Positions 1 through 9,710 of a DNA stretch of 64,000 bases are shown here, piece after piece. The stretch comes from Paracoccus albicereus (GTDB lineage Bacteria; Pseudomonadota; Alphaproteobacteria; Rhodobacterales; Rhodobacteraceae): assembly GCF_024359525.1 (NCBI RefSeq), contig NZ_JAKZEU010000002.1, forward strand, positions 372,001 through 436,000, in the 5' to 3' direction. Below the pieces are notes generated by a model. The model was not told where the DNA came from. It did no database searches and saw only the letters and a program-made list of their open reading frames with translations. A program made the translations under genes and the position numbers. Position 1 is the first letter of the stretch. The number at the start of each line of letters is the position of its first letter.

Positions 1-717
1 GACGTAGACCTTCTTTCCGAACAGGGCCTGTCAGGACTTGCGCGGGTGATGTCGCTACGCACATCGGTCGAGCCGGGTGCGCCTGTCGCGATCGATCTCG
101 ACACCGCCGATCTGTCGGTGCTGACCTTTCTCTACTGGCCGGTGACCGAAGGTCAGCCCACTCCTTCGCCGCAGGCCTATGTGCGGCTGAACCATTTCCT
201 GCGCTCGGGCGGAATGATCCTCTTCGACACGCGCGATGGTGATCTTGCCGGTGTCGGCGGTCCAGATATGAGCGGTACCTTGCAGGCCTTGGCCGCACCG
301 CTGGACGTCCCGCCGCTGGCGCCGATCCCCGACGATCACGTCCTGACCCGCAGCTTCTATCTGCTCGAGGATTTTCCCGGCCGCTGGCAGGGCAATCCCG
401 TCTGGGCCGAAGCGCCGCCAGCAGGCGCCGAACGGTTGGAAGGGCAGCCCTTCCGCACGCTGAACGATGGCGTCAGTCCGGTCGTGATCGGGGCGAATTC
501 CTGGGCCGCGGCCTGGGCGCTGGATGAAAGCGGCGTGCCTGTTCTACCCGTCGGTCGCGGGTTCGAGGGCGAGCGGCAACGCGAGATGGCGTTCCGCTTT
601 GGCATCAACCTGATCATGTATGTGCTGACGGGTAACTACAAATCCGACCAGGTTCACGTGCCCGCGTTGCTTGATCGCCTGCGCGAGGAAAGCGGAGAGA
701 TCGAGGTGATGCCATGA
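1..717 (+). CDS. DUF4159 domain protein, C-terminal part (cut by left edge)
   Basis: The reading frame is open from base 1, so this is the 3' part of a larger gene that starts outside the window. The visible part matches the C-terminal DUF4159 domain of large alphaproteobacterial membrane proteins: a run beginning RTSVEPG, then LLYWPV-like FLYWPV, and a segment on placing an item in a flat alpha/beta fold (GGMILFDTRDGD). The end (GINLIMYVLTGNYK) is typical of the family. The biochemical function is unknown; related genes usually sit with a MoxR ATPase and DUF58 protein, which would lie to the left. The stop overlaps the next start by four bases, indicating translational coupling. Confidence 0.85.
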   Translation, partial: DVDLLSEQGLSGLARVMSLRTSVEPGAPVAIDLDTADLSVLTFLYWPVTEGQPTPSPQAYVRLNHFLRSGGMILFDTRDGDLAGVGGPDMSGTLQALAAPLDVPPLAPIPDDHVLTRSFYLLEDFPGRWQGNPVWAEAPPAGAERLEGQPFRTLNDGVSPVVIGANSWAAAWALDESGVPVLPVGRGFEGERQREMAFRFGINLIMYVLTGNYKSDQVHVPALLDRLREESGEIEVMP

Positions 718-2834
718 CCGGCAGCCTTCGCTTCGATCCGATGCTGCCGTGGTGGATGATCGGCGCGCTGACCGCGGTCGCGTTGCTGGTCGCGGGCTTC
801 GCGCTTTGGCGTAAGCTCAAGGGCTGGGCATGGCGGGGGCTGGCCGGACTTGCCGCCGCGGCCGCTCTGGCCGGACCTGCGCTGGAACTGGCGACGCGCG
901 CCGGTCTGTCCGACATCGTGATCCTGCTCGACGATCGCAGCGCTAGCCAGTCTTTGCCAGGTCGCTCCGATCAGACAGACGAGGCCATCGCTGCGCTGGA
1001 GCGTGAGATTGCTGCGCTGCCCAATACCGAATTGCGCCGCGTGACGGTCGGCGATGCCGAGGAAGGCACGCTTCTGGGCGACGCGCTGGAACGCGCGATT
1101 GCGGCTGAACCGGAAAATCGCGTCGCCGGCATCGTCGCCGTGACCGACGGCCAGGCGCACGATCCGGCCTTGATCCCGCAGGACGCCCCTGCGCCGGTCC
1201 ATACCCTGCTGACCGGACGGGCAGAGGATTGGGACCGGCGGTTAGCGATCGAAGAGGCGCCGGCCTTCGGTCTGATCGATCAGACCGTGATCCTGCGCGT
1301 TCGGATCGAGGATCAGGGTGCGGTCCCCGACGACGTTGCCGGGCGGCCGGCCAGCTTGCGCATCTCGGTCGATGGAGAGGACGAGCAGGTTCTCGCGGTG
1401 CCGCCCGGCGTGCCGCTGGACGTGCCGATCACCTTGACCCATGCGGGGCAGAACGTCGTGCAAATCGGCTTTGACGCCCCCGAAACGGACGGCGAGCCGG
1501 AATTGACCGACCGCAACAACGCCGCCGCCGTGACCATCACCGGGGTGCGCGACAGGCTGCGCGTGCTGCTGGTCTCGGGAGAGCCGCACGCGGGCGAGCG
1601 AACCTGGCGCAACCTGCTGAAATCGGACGCGGCGGTGGATTTGATTCACTTCACCATCCTGCGTCCGCCAGACAAGTCCGATGGCGTTCCGGTTACCGAA
1701 TTGTCGTTGATCGCCTTTCCGACCCGCGAATTGTTCATGGAGCGGATCGACGATTTCGACTTGATCATCTTCGACCGCTACCGCGTCCGGGGCATCCTGC
1801 CGCCGACGTATTTCGACAACATCGCCCGTTATGTCGAGGATGGCGGTGCGGTGCTGGTCGCGGCGGGTCCCGAGATGGCGAGCGTGGAAAGCCTGAACCT
1901 GTCGCCGCTGGGGCGGATCCTGCCGGCGCAGCCGACCGGTCGGGTGGTGGACGCGCCGTTCCTGCCCGAACTGACGGATCAAGGGCGGCGGCACCCTGTC
2001 ACCGCCGATCTGCCGGGCGCACCGCCGCCTCCGGACGCAGAGGTTCAGGATGCACCGACCTGGGGCCGCTGGCTGCGCATGGCCGAGGTTGATCCCCGTG
2101 AGGGCGAGGTGGTGATGACCGGCGCCGACGGTTTGCCGCTGCTGGTTCTGGACCGCGTGGGCGAGGGTCGTGTGGCGCAGTTGACCTCGGATCAGGTCTG
2201 GCTTTGGGGCCGTGGTTTCGAAGGTGGCGGCCCACAGTTAGAATTGCTGCGCCGCATCGCGCATTGGTCGATGAAGGAGCCGGAGCTGGAGGAAGAGGCG
2301 CTGGAGGCTGATGTCGGCGCGGGGCTGACCGTCCGGCTGACGCGGCGTACGATGCAGGACAGCGCCGGCCCGTTGGAGATCACCGGCCCTGACGATTACA
2401 GCCTGACTTTGCCGATGGAGGAAGCGGCGCCGGGACGCTTCACCGCCGACTGGACCGCGCCCGAACCCGGCCTTTATCGCCTGCGTGACGGCGAAACGAT
2501 CAACCGCGTCCTTGCCCTTGGTCCAGCGGCGCCGCGAGAGTTCGAGACGACCGTGGCCAGCGACGCGACGCTCGGGCCGCTGTCGGAGGCGACCGGCGGC
2601 GCGGTGCTGCGGCTTTCTGAAGGCATCCCCTCTGTCCGTTCGGTGCGAGAGGGGCGGCAGGCTTTCGGTCGCGGCGTCGGCGGTGACTGGATCGGGATCA
2701 CTCCGCGCGAGGCGTCGACCGTCACCGGCCTCTCGCGGCGGCCGATCCTGCCCGGCTGGGCGTGGCTGGCGCTGATCGCAGGTCTGATCCTCGCAGGGTG
2801 GCTCAGCGAAGGTCGGCGCATCGCGCGCGGCTGA
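714..2834 (+). CDS. Large membrane protein with glutamine-amidotransferase-like domain
   Basis: A 706-residue protein with two membrane segments near the N-terminus (about residues 9-29 and 40-60) and one at the C-terminus (about 680-700), leaving a large soluble middle. Residues about 70-160 resemble a von Willebrand A-like fold (IVILLDDRSAS, then VAGIVAVTDGQAHD). Residues about 285-500 resemble the amidotransferase-like domain of COG5426 membrane proteins (LRVLLVSGEPHAGERTW, FDLIIFDRYR, GGAVLVAAGPE). I see no catalytic Cys-His pair typical of active amidotransferases. It is coupled to the DUF4159 gene by an ATGA overlap. The pair is conserved in this lineage, possibly for envelope assembly, but the role is unproven. 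Confidence 0.8.
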   Translation: MTGSLRFDPMLPWWMIGALTAVALLVAGFALWRKLKGWAWRGLAGLAAAAALAGPALELATRAGLSDIVILLDDRSASQSLPGRSDQTDEAIAALEREIAALPNTELRRVTVGDAEEGTLLGDALERAIAAEPENRVAGIVAVTDGQAHDPALIPQDAPAPVHTLLTGRAEDWDRRLAIEEAPAFGLIDQTVILRVRIEDQGAVPDDVAGRPASLRISVDGEDEQVLAVPPGVPLDVPITLTHAGQNVVQIGFDAPETDGEPELTDRNNAAAVTITGVRDRLRVLLVSGEPHAGERTWRNLLKSDAAVDLIHFTILRPPDKSDGVPVTELSLIAFPTRELFMERIDDFDLIIFDRYRVRGILPPTYFDNIARYVEDGGAVLVAAGPEMASVESLNLSPLGRILPAQPTGRVVDAPFLPELTDQGRRHPVTADLPGAPPPPDAEVQDAPTWGRWLRMAEVDPREGEVVMTGADGLPLLVLDRVGEGRVAQLTSDQVWLWGRGFEGGGPQLELLRRIAHWSMKEPELEEEALEADVGAGLTVRLTRRTMQDSAGPLEITGPDDYSLTLPMEEAAPGRFTADWTAPEPGLYRLRDGETINRVLALGPAAPREFETTVASDATLGPLSEATGGAVLRLSEGIPSVRSVREGRQAFGRGVGGDWIGITPREASTVTGLSRRPILPGWAWLALIAGLILAGWLSEGRRIARG

Positions 2835-2915
2835 GGCGCTGACTGCGGTTCGGGCAGCTTGCCAAGCGGGGAAGCCGTTGCTAACCCGTCATAAACATGG
2901 TCGCAAGGAAGCCAG

Positions 2916-3395
2916 ATGGCCGATACCCAGCCGGAATCCACCCCCGTCTCCGAGGCCGATCTGAGCCTCATCAAGCGGATCATCCCCCACCGCTACCCGT
3001 TCCTGCTGATCGACAAGGTGCGCGACATCGTGCCCTACGAGGGGGCCGTCGGGATCAAGAACGTCACCGCCAACGAGCCGCACTTTCAGGGACATTTCCC
3101 GGATATGCCGATCATGCCGGGCGTGACCATTGTCGAGGCGATGGCGCAGACCTCGGCCATCGTCGTCGGCGTGTCGCTGGGGATCATCGATCAGCCGCTG
3201 AACACGTTCTTCATGACCATCGACAACTGCAAGTTCCGTCGCATGGTCGTCCCCGGCGATGTGCTTGAGCTGCATTGCACGGTCAAGCGTCCGGGCGGTC
3301 GCGTCTGGAAGTTCGAAGGCAAGGCGCTGGTCGACGGCCAGCTGTGCTGCACGGCGGAATACGCGGCGATGATGGACCTGAAGGCCGATGGCTGA
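2916..3395 (+). CDS. fabZ: 3-hydroxyacyl-ACP dehydratase FabZ
   Basis: Dehydrates (3R)-hydroxyacyl-ACP to trans-2-enoyl-ACP in cytosolic fatty-acid synthesis. The 159-residue protein has the FabZ signature [11 protein letters not shown] (residues 25-35) and the active-site helix [12 protein letters not shown] with catalytic His60 and Glu74. Length is normal for the family. A good Shine-Dalgarno (AAGGAAG) stands before the ATG. It opens the lipid A block and overlaps lpxA by eight bases; the fabZ-lpxA order is classic and links fatty-acid supply to the hydroxyacyl chains used by LpxA. Confidence 0.97.
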   Translation: MADTQPESTPVSEADLSLIKRIIPHRYPFLLIDKVRDIVPYEGAVGIKNVTANEPHFQGHFPDMPIMPGVTIVEAMAQTSAIVVGVSLGIIDQPLNTFFMTIDNCKFRRMVVPGDVLELHCTVKRPGGRVWKFEGKALVDGQLCCTAEYAAMMDLKADG

Positions 3396-4182
3396 ACCGA
3401 GGATTCACCCGAGCGCGGTGATCGAGAGCGGGGCGGAGATCGGGGCCGATTGCGAGATCGGCCCTTTCTGCGTCGTCGGTCCGCAGGTCAGGCTTGCGCC
3501 CCGGGTGATCCTGAAGTCCCACGTCGTCGTCACAGGTCACACGACGATCGGCGAAGAGACGGTGGTGTTTCCCTTTGCCACGATCGGCGAGATCCCGCAG
3601 GACCTGAAGTTCCGCGGCGAGGATGTCCGGCTGGAAATCGGCGCAAGAAACCGCATCCGCGAATACGTCACGATGAATCCGGGGACCGGGGGTGGCGGCG
3701 GCGTGACGCGCGTGGGCGACGACGGGCTTTACATGGCCGGCAGCCATGTCGCCCATGATTGCCAGATCGGCGACCGGGTGATCCTCGTCAACAACGCTTC
3801 GGTCGCGGGGCATTGCCATCTGGGCGACGACGTGATCGTCGGGGGGTTGTCGGGCGTCCATCAATGGGTGCGGATCGGACGCGGGGCGATGATCGGCGCC
3901 GTCACGATGGTGACCGCCGACGTGATCCCCTTCGGTCTTGTTCAGGGTCCGCGCGGGCATCTGGACGGGTTGAACCTGGTCGGACTGCGCAGGCGCGGCG
4001 CATCGCGAACGGAAATCGCCGGGCTGCGCGATCTGGTCGGCGCGCTTGGCAAGGGTTCGTTTCGCGAATCCGCCCGCGAACGCGCGGCCGAGCAGAGGCA
4101 GTTGACCGAAATGGAGCGTGAAGTGCTGGATTTCATCCTCGGCCCGTCCGACCGCTCGTTCCTGACGCCGCGGCCTGCATGA
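3388..4182 (+). CDS. lpxA: UDP-N-acetylglucosamine acyltransferase LpxA
   Basis: Catalyses the first step of lipid A synthesis, transferring a 3-hydroxyacyl chain from ACP to UDP-GlcNAc in the cytosol. The 264-residue protein shows the left-handed beta-helix hexapeptide pattern through residues 1-190 ([21 protein letters not shown] and onward), the [12 protein letters not shown] stretch in which His123 corresponds to the catalytic His125 of the E. coli enzyme, and a helical C-terminal domain. Length matches the family. It overlaps fabZ upstream and lpxI downstream (ATGA), so the block is one transcription unit. Confidence 0.97.
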   Translation: MAEPRIHPSAVIESGAEIGADCEIGPFCVVGPQVRLAPRVILKSHVVVTGHTTIGEETVVFPFATIGEIPQDLKFRGEDVRLEIGARNRIREYVTMNPGTGGGGGVTRVGDDGLYMAGSHVAHDCQIGDRVILVNNASVAGHCHLGDDVIVGGLSGVHQWVRIGRGAMIGAVTMVTADVIPFGLVQGPRGHLDGLNLVGLRRRGASRTEIAGLRDLVGALGKGSFRESARERAAEQRQLTEMEREVLDFILGPSDRSFLTPRPA

Positions 4183-4952
4183 CCCGGACAGCGATCATCG
4201 CAGGGCAGGGACGCCTTGCCCTCATCCTCGCCCACAGGATGCCCGACGCGCCGGTTTTCGCGCTGGAGGGTTTTGCGCCCGAGATGAAGGCAGGCAGCTT
4301 CCGGCTTGAACGGCTGATCCCGTTTCTGGACCATCTGGCCGAAATCGGCGTGACGCGCGTCCTCTTTGCCGGCGCTGTGCAACGCCCGAAGCTCGACCCC
4401 GAAGCCTTCGATCCGGCAACCGCGCAACTGGTGCCCCGGATGCTGACTGCGATCCGGTCGGGTGATGACGCGGCGCTGCGTGCGTTGCTGGACATCTTCG
4501 AGGAAAGCGGCCTTGGCGTCGTTGGTGTTCAGGATGTCGCACCCGACCTGATCCCCGCCATGGGTGTCCTTTGCGGCGAGCCGGATGCGCAGCACAAGAC
4601 CGATGCCGCGCGCGCATCCGAGATCCTTGAAAGCACCGGGCCGCTCGATATCGGACAGGGGGTCGTTGTTGCGCGTGGTCTGTGTCTGGCGCTTGAAACG
4701 CTGCCGGGGACCGAAGCGATGCTGGACTTCGTGGCCCGCCACGGTTCGGGCGGCGGCGTATTCTACAAGGCGCCGAAGGCCGGGCAGGACCGGCGCGTCG
4801 ACCTGCCCACGATCGGACCGGACACGATCGATCAGGCCGTCGCGGCGCGACTGGCCGGGATTGCCTGGCAGGCCGGTGGCGTCATCTTGCTGGATCGCGA
4901 CGAGACGATTCGCCGCGCCGAGGCGGCCGGCCTGTTCCTGTGGGCGCGTTGA
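4179..4952 (+). CDS. lpxI: UDP-2,3-diacylglucosamine pyrophosphatase LpxI
   Basis: Hydrolyses UDP-2,3-diacylglucosamine to lipid X, the fourth lipid A step; LpxI replaces the unrelated LpxH in many alphaproteobacteria. The 257-residue protein starts with the family pattern AIIAGQGRLALILA and contains the C-terminal segment GGVFYKAPKAGQDRRVDLPTIGPDT, typical of LpxI (formerly DUF1009), where the aspartates that bind metal lie. Position between lpxA and lpxB agrees with the function. It overlaps lpxA by four bases and lpxB by up to thirteen. Confidence 0.95.
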   Translation: MTRTAIIAGQGRLALILAHRMPDAPVFALEGFAPEMKAGSFRLERLIPFLDHLAEIGVTRVLFAGAVQRPKLDPEAFDPATAQLVPRMLTAIRSGDDAALRALLDIFEESGLGVVGVQDVAPDLIPAMGVLCGEPDAQHKTDAARASEILESTGPLDIGQGVVVARGLCLALETLPGTEAMLDFVARHGSGGGVFYKAPKAGQDRRVDLPTIGPDTIDQAVAARLAGIAWQAGGVILLDRDETIRRAEAAGLFLWAR

Positions 4953-6127
4953 GGTTCTTCCTGATCGCCGGTGAGCCGTCTGGCGACGCGCTTGGCGCGG
5001 CGCTGATGAGCGGATTGAAAGAGTTGCGGCCGGACGCTGCCTTCGACGGGATCGGTGGCCCCGCGATGGAGGGCGAGGGCCTGCGCAGCCGCTTTCCGAT
5101 GCAGGAACTGTCGCTGATGGGGCTGTGGGAGATCGCGCCCAAGTACCTCCACCTGAAGCGGCGGATCGCCGAGACCGCCAGGGCGGTGGCGGCCGCCGAG
5201 CCTGATGCACTGATCACCATCGACAGCCCCGATTTCTGCCTGCGGGTCGCTCGCGCCGCCCGCGCGATCAAGCCCAACCTGCGCACCATCCATTACGTCG
5301 CCCCATCAGTCTGGGCCTGGCGGCCCGGACGCGCGGCGAAGATGGCACAGGTGATCGATCACGTTCTGGCCCTTTTGCCTTTCGAGCCGCCGTTCATGGA
5401 GGCGGCGGGGATGACCTGCGATTTCGTCGGCCATCCCGTCGTGTCGATGCCGGTCGCGACCCCTTCGGAAGCACGGGCATTCCGGTCCGAGAACGGCATC
5501 GGCGATGCGCCGCTGGTCCTGTGTCTGCCCGGCTCGCGTCGCGGAGAGGTTGCGCGGCTTGGTCCACGCTTCGGCGCGACGCTTGACCGCGTCGCCAGAG
5601 AGATCCCTGACTTGCGCGTCGCCATCCCGACGGTCGCGCATGTTGCGGCCGATGTCTGCGCGATGGTCGCCAACTGGCCGACCAGTCCTATCGTCGTCGA
5701 GAACGCACAGGCGCGTCGCGGGGCTTTCGCGGCGGGCGACGCGGCGCTGGCGGCATCCGGCACCGTCAGCCTCGATCTGGCAGCGAACGATGTGCCGATG
5801 GTGATCGGCTACGACATGGCGCCGCTCAGCCGGATCATCATCGGCGCGATGGTGAAGACGCCGACGGTGACGTTGGTCAATTTGGTCAGCGAGACCCGCG
5901 CCGTGCCCGAATTCATTGCGCGTCGTTGCCGGCCCGACCTGATGGCGCCACCTTTACTTGAACTGTTGCAGGACGGCGCCGGACGCGCTGCACAGGTCGC
6001 TGCAATGAAGGTGACCATGGACCGGCTTGGCCGAAACGGCGAGCCACCTGGATTGCGCGCCGCGAAATCGGTTCTGGCTGCGATCGAAGAGCACCGAGAG
6101 ATCGATCAATCTTTGATGCGCGGCTGA
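4940..6127 (+). CDS. lpxB: Lipid-A-disaccharide synthase LpxB
   Basis: A GT19-family glycosyltransferase that joins lipid X to UDP-2,3-diacylglucosamine at the inner membrane. The 395-residue protein carries the family start FFLIAGEPSGDALGA, the block SLMGLWEIAPKYLHLKRR, YVAPSVWAWRPGR, and LCLPGSRRGEV. The start used here is GTG at 4940, overlapping lpxI by 13 bases; a TTG at 4949 is an alternative that would give an overlap of only four bases. It is the last gene of the lipid A block, followed by a tRNA on the opposite strand. Confidence 0.95.
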   Translation: MGALRFFLIAGEPSGDALGAALMSGLKELRPDAAFDGIGGPAMEGEGLRSRFPMQELSLMGLWEIAPKYLHLKRRIAETARAVAAAEPDALITIDSPDFCLRVARAARAIKPNLRTIHYVAPSVWAWRPGRAAKMAQVIDHVLALLPFEPPFMEAAGMTCDFVGHPVVSMPVATPSEARAFRSENGIGDAPLVLCLPGSRRGEVARLGPRFGATLDRVAREIPDLRVAIPTVAHVAADVCAMVANWPTSPIVVENAQARRGAFAAGDAALAASGTVSLDLAANDVPMVIGYDMAPLSRIIIGAMVKTPTVTLVNLVSETRAVPEFIARRCRPDLMAPPLLELLQDGAGRAAQVAAMKVTMDRLGRNGEPPGLRAAKSVLAAIEEHREIDQSLMRG

Positions 6128-6171
6128 TACACAGCGAATTTGCGCAATTTACTGATATTGCAGGGATAAGC

Positions 6172-6245
6172 TGGAGCGGGTGAAGGGAATCGAACCCTCG
6201 TATTCAGCTTGGGAAGCTGCTGCTCTACCATTGAGCTACACCCGC
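6172..6245 (-). tRNA. tRNA-Gly (anticodon CCC)
   Basis: Read on the minus strand, 74 bases fold as a cloverleaf. The acceptor stem is GCGGGTG pairing with CACCCGC, followed by discriminator T and an encoded CCA. The D arm contains AGCTCAATGGTAGAGC, the anticodon loop is TTCCCAA giving CCC, and the T arm contains GGGTTCGATTCCC. It decodes GGG glycine codons. No terminator-like hairpin is visible directly downstream on that strand. Confidence 0.96.
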
Positions 6246-6325
6246 GTCGGAAATGGCCTATCCGATTGGCCTGTCAGGCGTCAAGGCTGGTTGCGCGCAG
6301 GCCGGGCGGGTGCATAAGAACCGTC

Positions 6326-7411
6326 ATGCTGTTTCCCCGAATCCGATTGCCGCAGGGCTTTCACAATCCGACCATCGCGCTGACCCTGACGCTTGCCGGA
6401 TTGGGTGGCGCCGTGGCTCATCGGCTGAACCTTCCGCTGGGCTGGCTGATGGGGTCGCTGTTGACCGTCGCCGCCCTGGCGCTGTCGGGATGGCGGCCGA
6501 TGGGTCATCCTGTTCAGGTCTGGCCGATGCTGCGGACCTTCTTCGTGCCGGTGATCGGCGTCGCCATCGGCGCGAACTTCACCCCTGCGATCCTGCGTGA
6601 GATCCCGGAATGGTGGACGTCGCTGCTGGCGCTGGTCCTGTTTGTGCCCGCCGTTCATTTCCTCTGCTTTCGACTCACCGAAAAGGTCGGCTCTCTGGAC
6701 CGCGTGACGGCCTTTTTCGGGACATTGCCGGGCGGTCTGATCGAGGCGGTCGAAATGGGGGCGGAGCGCGGCGCCGACATCCGTATCCTGACCGTCCTAC
6801 AATTCCTGCGCCTGATCCTGGTGATCGTCTTCGTGCCTTTGGGTTTCACGCTGCTGACCGGACATGCCGTCGGCTCGGCCGGTGGGGCGGTAATGGGCGG
6901 GGGCGGCGCGCACGGGCCGGGTCAGTTGTTGATCCTGCTTCTGGCCGGACTCGTCGGAACGCTGGCCGCGCTGAGGCTGTCCTTTCCCGCACCATGGATC
7001 ACCGGGCCGATCCTGTTGTCCGGCGCGCTTCATCTGACCGGCGTGGTTGAGGGTGCGCCACCAAGTTGGCTGATCGCGGCCACGCAGGTCGTGATCGGAA
7101 CGGCGCTTGGCGTCCGCTTCGCGGGCATGTCGCGACAGGATCTATGGGCGGGCTTCCGGTTATCCGTGATGAATACCGGCCTGGTGCTGGTGCTGGCGGC
7201 CGCTGTCGCAGCGGCCCTGTCGGCGACGGTCGAATTGCCTCCACAGGCCGTCTTTTTGGCCTTCGCGCCAGGCGGGCTGGCAGAGATGTCGCTGATCGCG
7301 CTGTCGCTGAACATGGGGGTCGTCTATGTCAGCGCACATCACGTTGTCCGGATCTTGCTGTCGGTGATGATGGCCCGCTTCATGGCTCGGCGGCTTCTGC
7401 CGCGCGATTGA
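6326..7411 (+). CDS. AbrB-family (duplicated) membrane protein
   Basis: About 361 residues, almost all hydrophobic, with about ten membrane segments arranged as two similar halves. Motifs typical of the Gram-negative AbrB-duplication family are visible: LPLGWLMGSLL near the start, FFGTLPGGLIEAVEMGAERG in the first half, and the echo FLAFAPGGLAEMSLIALSLNMG in the second half. The family is often labelled ammonia monooxygenase or transcriptional regulator, but it is an integral membrane protein, probably a transporter of unknown substrate. I start it at the ATG at 6326 because a longer frame would run through the tRNA gene. Confidence 0.85.
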   Translation: MLFPRIRLPQGFHNPTIALTLTLAGLGGAVAHRLNLPLGWLMGSLLTVAALALSGWRPMGHPVQVWPMLRTFFVPVIGVAIGANFTPAILREIPEWWTSLLALVLFVPAVHFLCFRLTEKVGSLDRVTAFFGTLPGGLIEAVEMGAERGADIRILTVLQFLRLILVIVFVPLGFTLLTGHAVGSAGGAVMGGGGAHGPGQLLILLLAGLVGTLAALRLSFPAPWITGPILLSGALHLTGVVEGAPPSWLIAATQVVIGTALGVRFAGMSRQDLWAGFRLSVMNTGLVLVLAAAVAAALSATVELPPQAVFLAFAPGGLAEMSLIALSLNMGVVYVSAHHVVRILLSVMMARFMARRLLPRD

Positions 7412-7417
7412 ACCGGA

Positions 7418-7843
7418 CTAGATCAGCCCCATTTCGGCCAGTTGCGCCGCGACCTTGGCGGGCAGAGGCTCTTCGCGTTCGCGACCCTTTGGCAGGTCCA
7501 GCGGCGCCTCGTCTCCCTTGAGATAACGCCAGCCCTGAAACGGGCGGCGCGGTACGGCGGTGGTGCGGATCAGGTCGCGGTCAAGGATCAGTGCGCAGCG
7601 GCGAATACCGTCGTCGCCCATACGCTCGTCCAGGCGCAGGATGCGCTGCCGCGCCATCATCACACCCTTGAAGACCCAATAGATCGAGCCGCCATCCAGC
7701 AACTCGCCTTCGCGTTTAGGCCACATCCGGGTGATGTGCCGGGCCGGGTCGGCACCGAAGCGCTGCGCCTGAACGGCCGCAAGCTCGTCCGGCGAATCGC
7801 AGCCGACGCAAAGCTTCATCATGTTGAGGGGTGCAGGCGCCAT
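7418..7843 (-). CDS. DUF1489 family protein
   Basis: A 141-residue soluble protein matching the DUF1489 family found across alphaproteobacteria, with the family start MMKLCVGCDSPDEL (the second in-frame ATG, eight residues into this call, could be the true start), the core ITRMWPKREGELLDGGSIYWVFKGVM, and the C-terminal PFQGWRYLKGDEAP. Function is unknown. It ends seven bases from the convergent AbrB-type gene and probably leads a unit of its own or is transcribed after the motor pair upstream. Confidence 0.88.
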   Translation of the reverse strand: MAPAPLNMMKLCVGCDSPDELAAVQAQRFGADPARHITRMWPKREGELLDGGSIYWVFKGVMMARQRILRLDERMGDDGIRRCALILDRDLIRTTAVPRRPFQGWRYLKGDEAPLDLPKGREREEPLPAKVAAQLAEMGLI

Positions 7844-7897
7844 GACCGATATCTAGTTTCGGGATGGGGCCAAGACAACGGTAAGCGGCGGCCAAAT

Positions 7898-9709
7898 CTA
7901 GCGTTCGGTCAGCTTCAGTTCGATCCGGCGGTTCTTTGCCCGCGCCTCGGGCGTGTCGGCGGGATCGACCGGGCGCGTGTCGGCAAAGCCCGTGGCCGCG
8001 ACCCGCGCGCGAGGGAAGTCCAGATCATCGATCATGTAGCGGACCACTGCCAGCGCACGGGCCTGGCTAAGCTCCCAGTTGTCGCGATAGCGGCCGGTCC
8101 CGGACAACGGCACGTCGTCGGTGTGACCGTCGACACGGATGATCCAGTCGATATCATCCGGGATGTCCGAAGCAATACCGGACAGCATGTCCGCGACGCT
8201 GGCGATCTGGCTGCGTCCGGCATCGGACAGGCTGGCCTCGCCCGGCTGGAACAACACTTCGCTGTCGAAGACAAAACGGTCGCCGACGACCTGAACGCCT
8301 TGGCGACCCTGAAGGATCTGCGACAGGCGACCGAAGAATTCGGAACGGTAGCGCGCCAGATCGCGGGCCTCTGCCTCGGCGGCGCCACGGGCTTCCTCTT
8401 CGAGGGCAAGCCTGCGCTGGCGTTCCTCGGCCGTGCGCAGCAGCGCGGCGTTCAGCTGTTGGCCCAGTTCGGCGACCTTCAGTTCGGCCTCCTGCTGTTC
8501 GTCGCCCGCCGTCTCAAGCACCGCCTGCAACGATCCCAGCTGCGCCGTCAGCGAGGCGACCTGTTCGTTCAGCAGCGCGACCCGGCGCTGGCTGGCCGCC
8601 GACATCTCCTCCTGCTGGGCCAATTCTTCGCGCGCGGTCGCGAGCAGGGCAGCATCCCGTTGCGCTTCGGTGGCGCGCTCGGTCGTGGCGGTTTCGGCTT
8701 CGGCGCGAAGATCGTCCCGCGCGCTTTCGGCCGCAGCCAGCAAGGTCAGCGTCTCCTCGGCTTTCCTGCGGCTTTCCTCCAGCGCCAGCGTCATCGCGGT
8801 CAGTTCGCTGTCGGCTTTTTCAAGCCGTTCGCGCAGCGCCCTTGCTGCCTCGGCCTCGGTCAATCGCGCCGCTTCCGCTTCAGAAAGTGCGGCTTGCGCG
8901 TCGGTCAATCGTCCTTCGGTCGCGGCCAGCGCCTCCTGTGCCTCGGCAGCCTGCGCGGCCAGGGCTCGCTGATCGGCGGCGGCGCCCGAGCCTTGGGCAC
9001 GCAGGTCGGCGATCAGGGCCTGCAGCGCCTCGCGCCGGGCCGCCGCGAGACGCGCGGCTTCCGCCTGCGCATCGATCTCGGCGCGCGCCGAGGCGACGGC
9101 GAGCTCCGCGGCCGAGGCGCGATCCTCTGCCGCGTCGAGCCGGGCCTGTGTGTCGGCAAGCGTCGTTGCCGCGGCCGACCTGTCATCCTCTCGCGCCGCC
9201 AGCAGCGCCGCCACCTCGGCCTCGAAATCCGTCAGCCGGGAACGCGCTTCGCTCAGTTCCTGATTGCGCGCGGCAAGCTGGGACTGGCTGGCTTCCAGAT
9301 CCTGGTTCATCCGCGCGATCCGCGCGGCACGGTCCCGTGCTTCCTGTTCGGCGGTGGCGAGGTTCTGGTCCAGTTCATCCGCCCGCGCGCGTTCGGACGT
9401 CAGGTCGGCCTCCAGCCTCGTCTCGCGATCTTCCGAAGCGGTCAGCGCCGCGCTCAGGCTTGCCACCTGATCGCCAAGCCGGGACAGCCGTGCCTCTTGC
9501 GTCTCGATCGCGGTGGCCTGCGCGGCGATCTGTTCGGTCTGAGTCGCGATCGTCGTGTCCTGATCGGTGATCTGGTCGCGAAGCACCGATTGCATGATGG
9601 TAAAGATTGTCAGAACGAAAGTCAGAACCAGCAGAAGTGTCGTCATCGCGTCGACGAAACCCGGCCAGATGTTGGTCGCGAACCGGTTGCTGCCTCGGTT
9701 CAGTGCCAT
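7898..9709 (-). CDS. OmpA/MotB-like peptidoglycan-binding protein with long coiled coil
   Basis: A 603-residue protein with one N-terminal membrane segment (FVDAMTTLLLVLTFVLTIF, with the Asp typical of the MotB/ExbD proton path). Next comes a coiled coil of roughly 400 residues rich in Ala, Glu, Arg and Gln (about 50-450), then a C-terminal OmpA-like domain with FQPGEASLSDAG, RVDGHTDDVPL and NWELSQARA, which bind peptidoglycan. The ATG at 9709 lies one base after the stop of the ExbB/MotA-like gene, so the two are co-translated. A longer frame upstream would lie inside the partner gene. It is likely an inner-membrane motor subunit reaching the cell wall; the task is unknown. Confidence 0.85.
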   Translation of the reverse strand: MALNRGSNRFATNIWPGFVDAMTTLLLVLTFVLTIFTIMQSVLRDQITDQDTTIATQTEQIAAQATAIETQEARLSRLGDQVASLSAALTASEDRETRLEADLTSERARADELDQNLATAEQEARDRAARIARMNQDLEASQSQLAARNQELSEARSRLTDFEAEVAALLAAREDDRSAAATTLADTQARLDAAEDRASAAELAVASARAEIDAQAEAARLAAARREALQALIADLRAQGSGAAADQRALAAQAAEAQEALAATEGRLTDAQAALSEAEAARLTEAEAARALRERLEKADSELTAMTLALEESRRKAEETLTLLAAAESARDDLRAEAETATTERATEAQRDAALLATAREELAQQEEMSAASQRRVALLNEQVASLTAQLGSLQAVLETAGDEQQEAELKVAELGQQLNAALLRTAEERQRRLALEEEARGAAEAEARDLARYRSEFFGRLSQILQGRQGVQVVGDRFVFDSEVLFQPGEASLSDAGRSQIASVADMLSGIASDIPDDIDWIIRVDGHTDDVPLSGTGRYRDNWELSQARALAVVRYMIDDLDFPRARVAATGFADTRPVDPADTPEARAKNRRIELKLTER

Positions 9710-9710
9710 C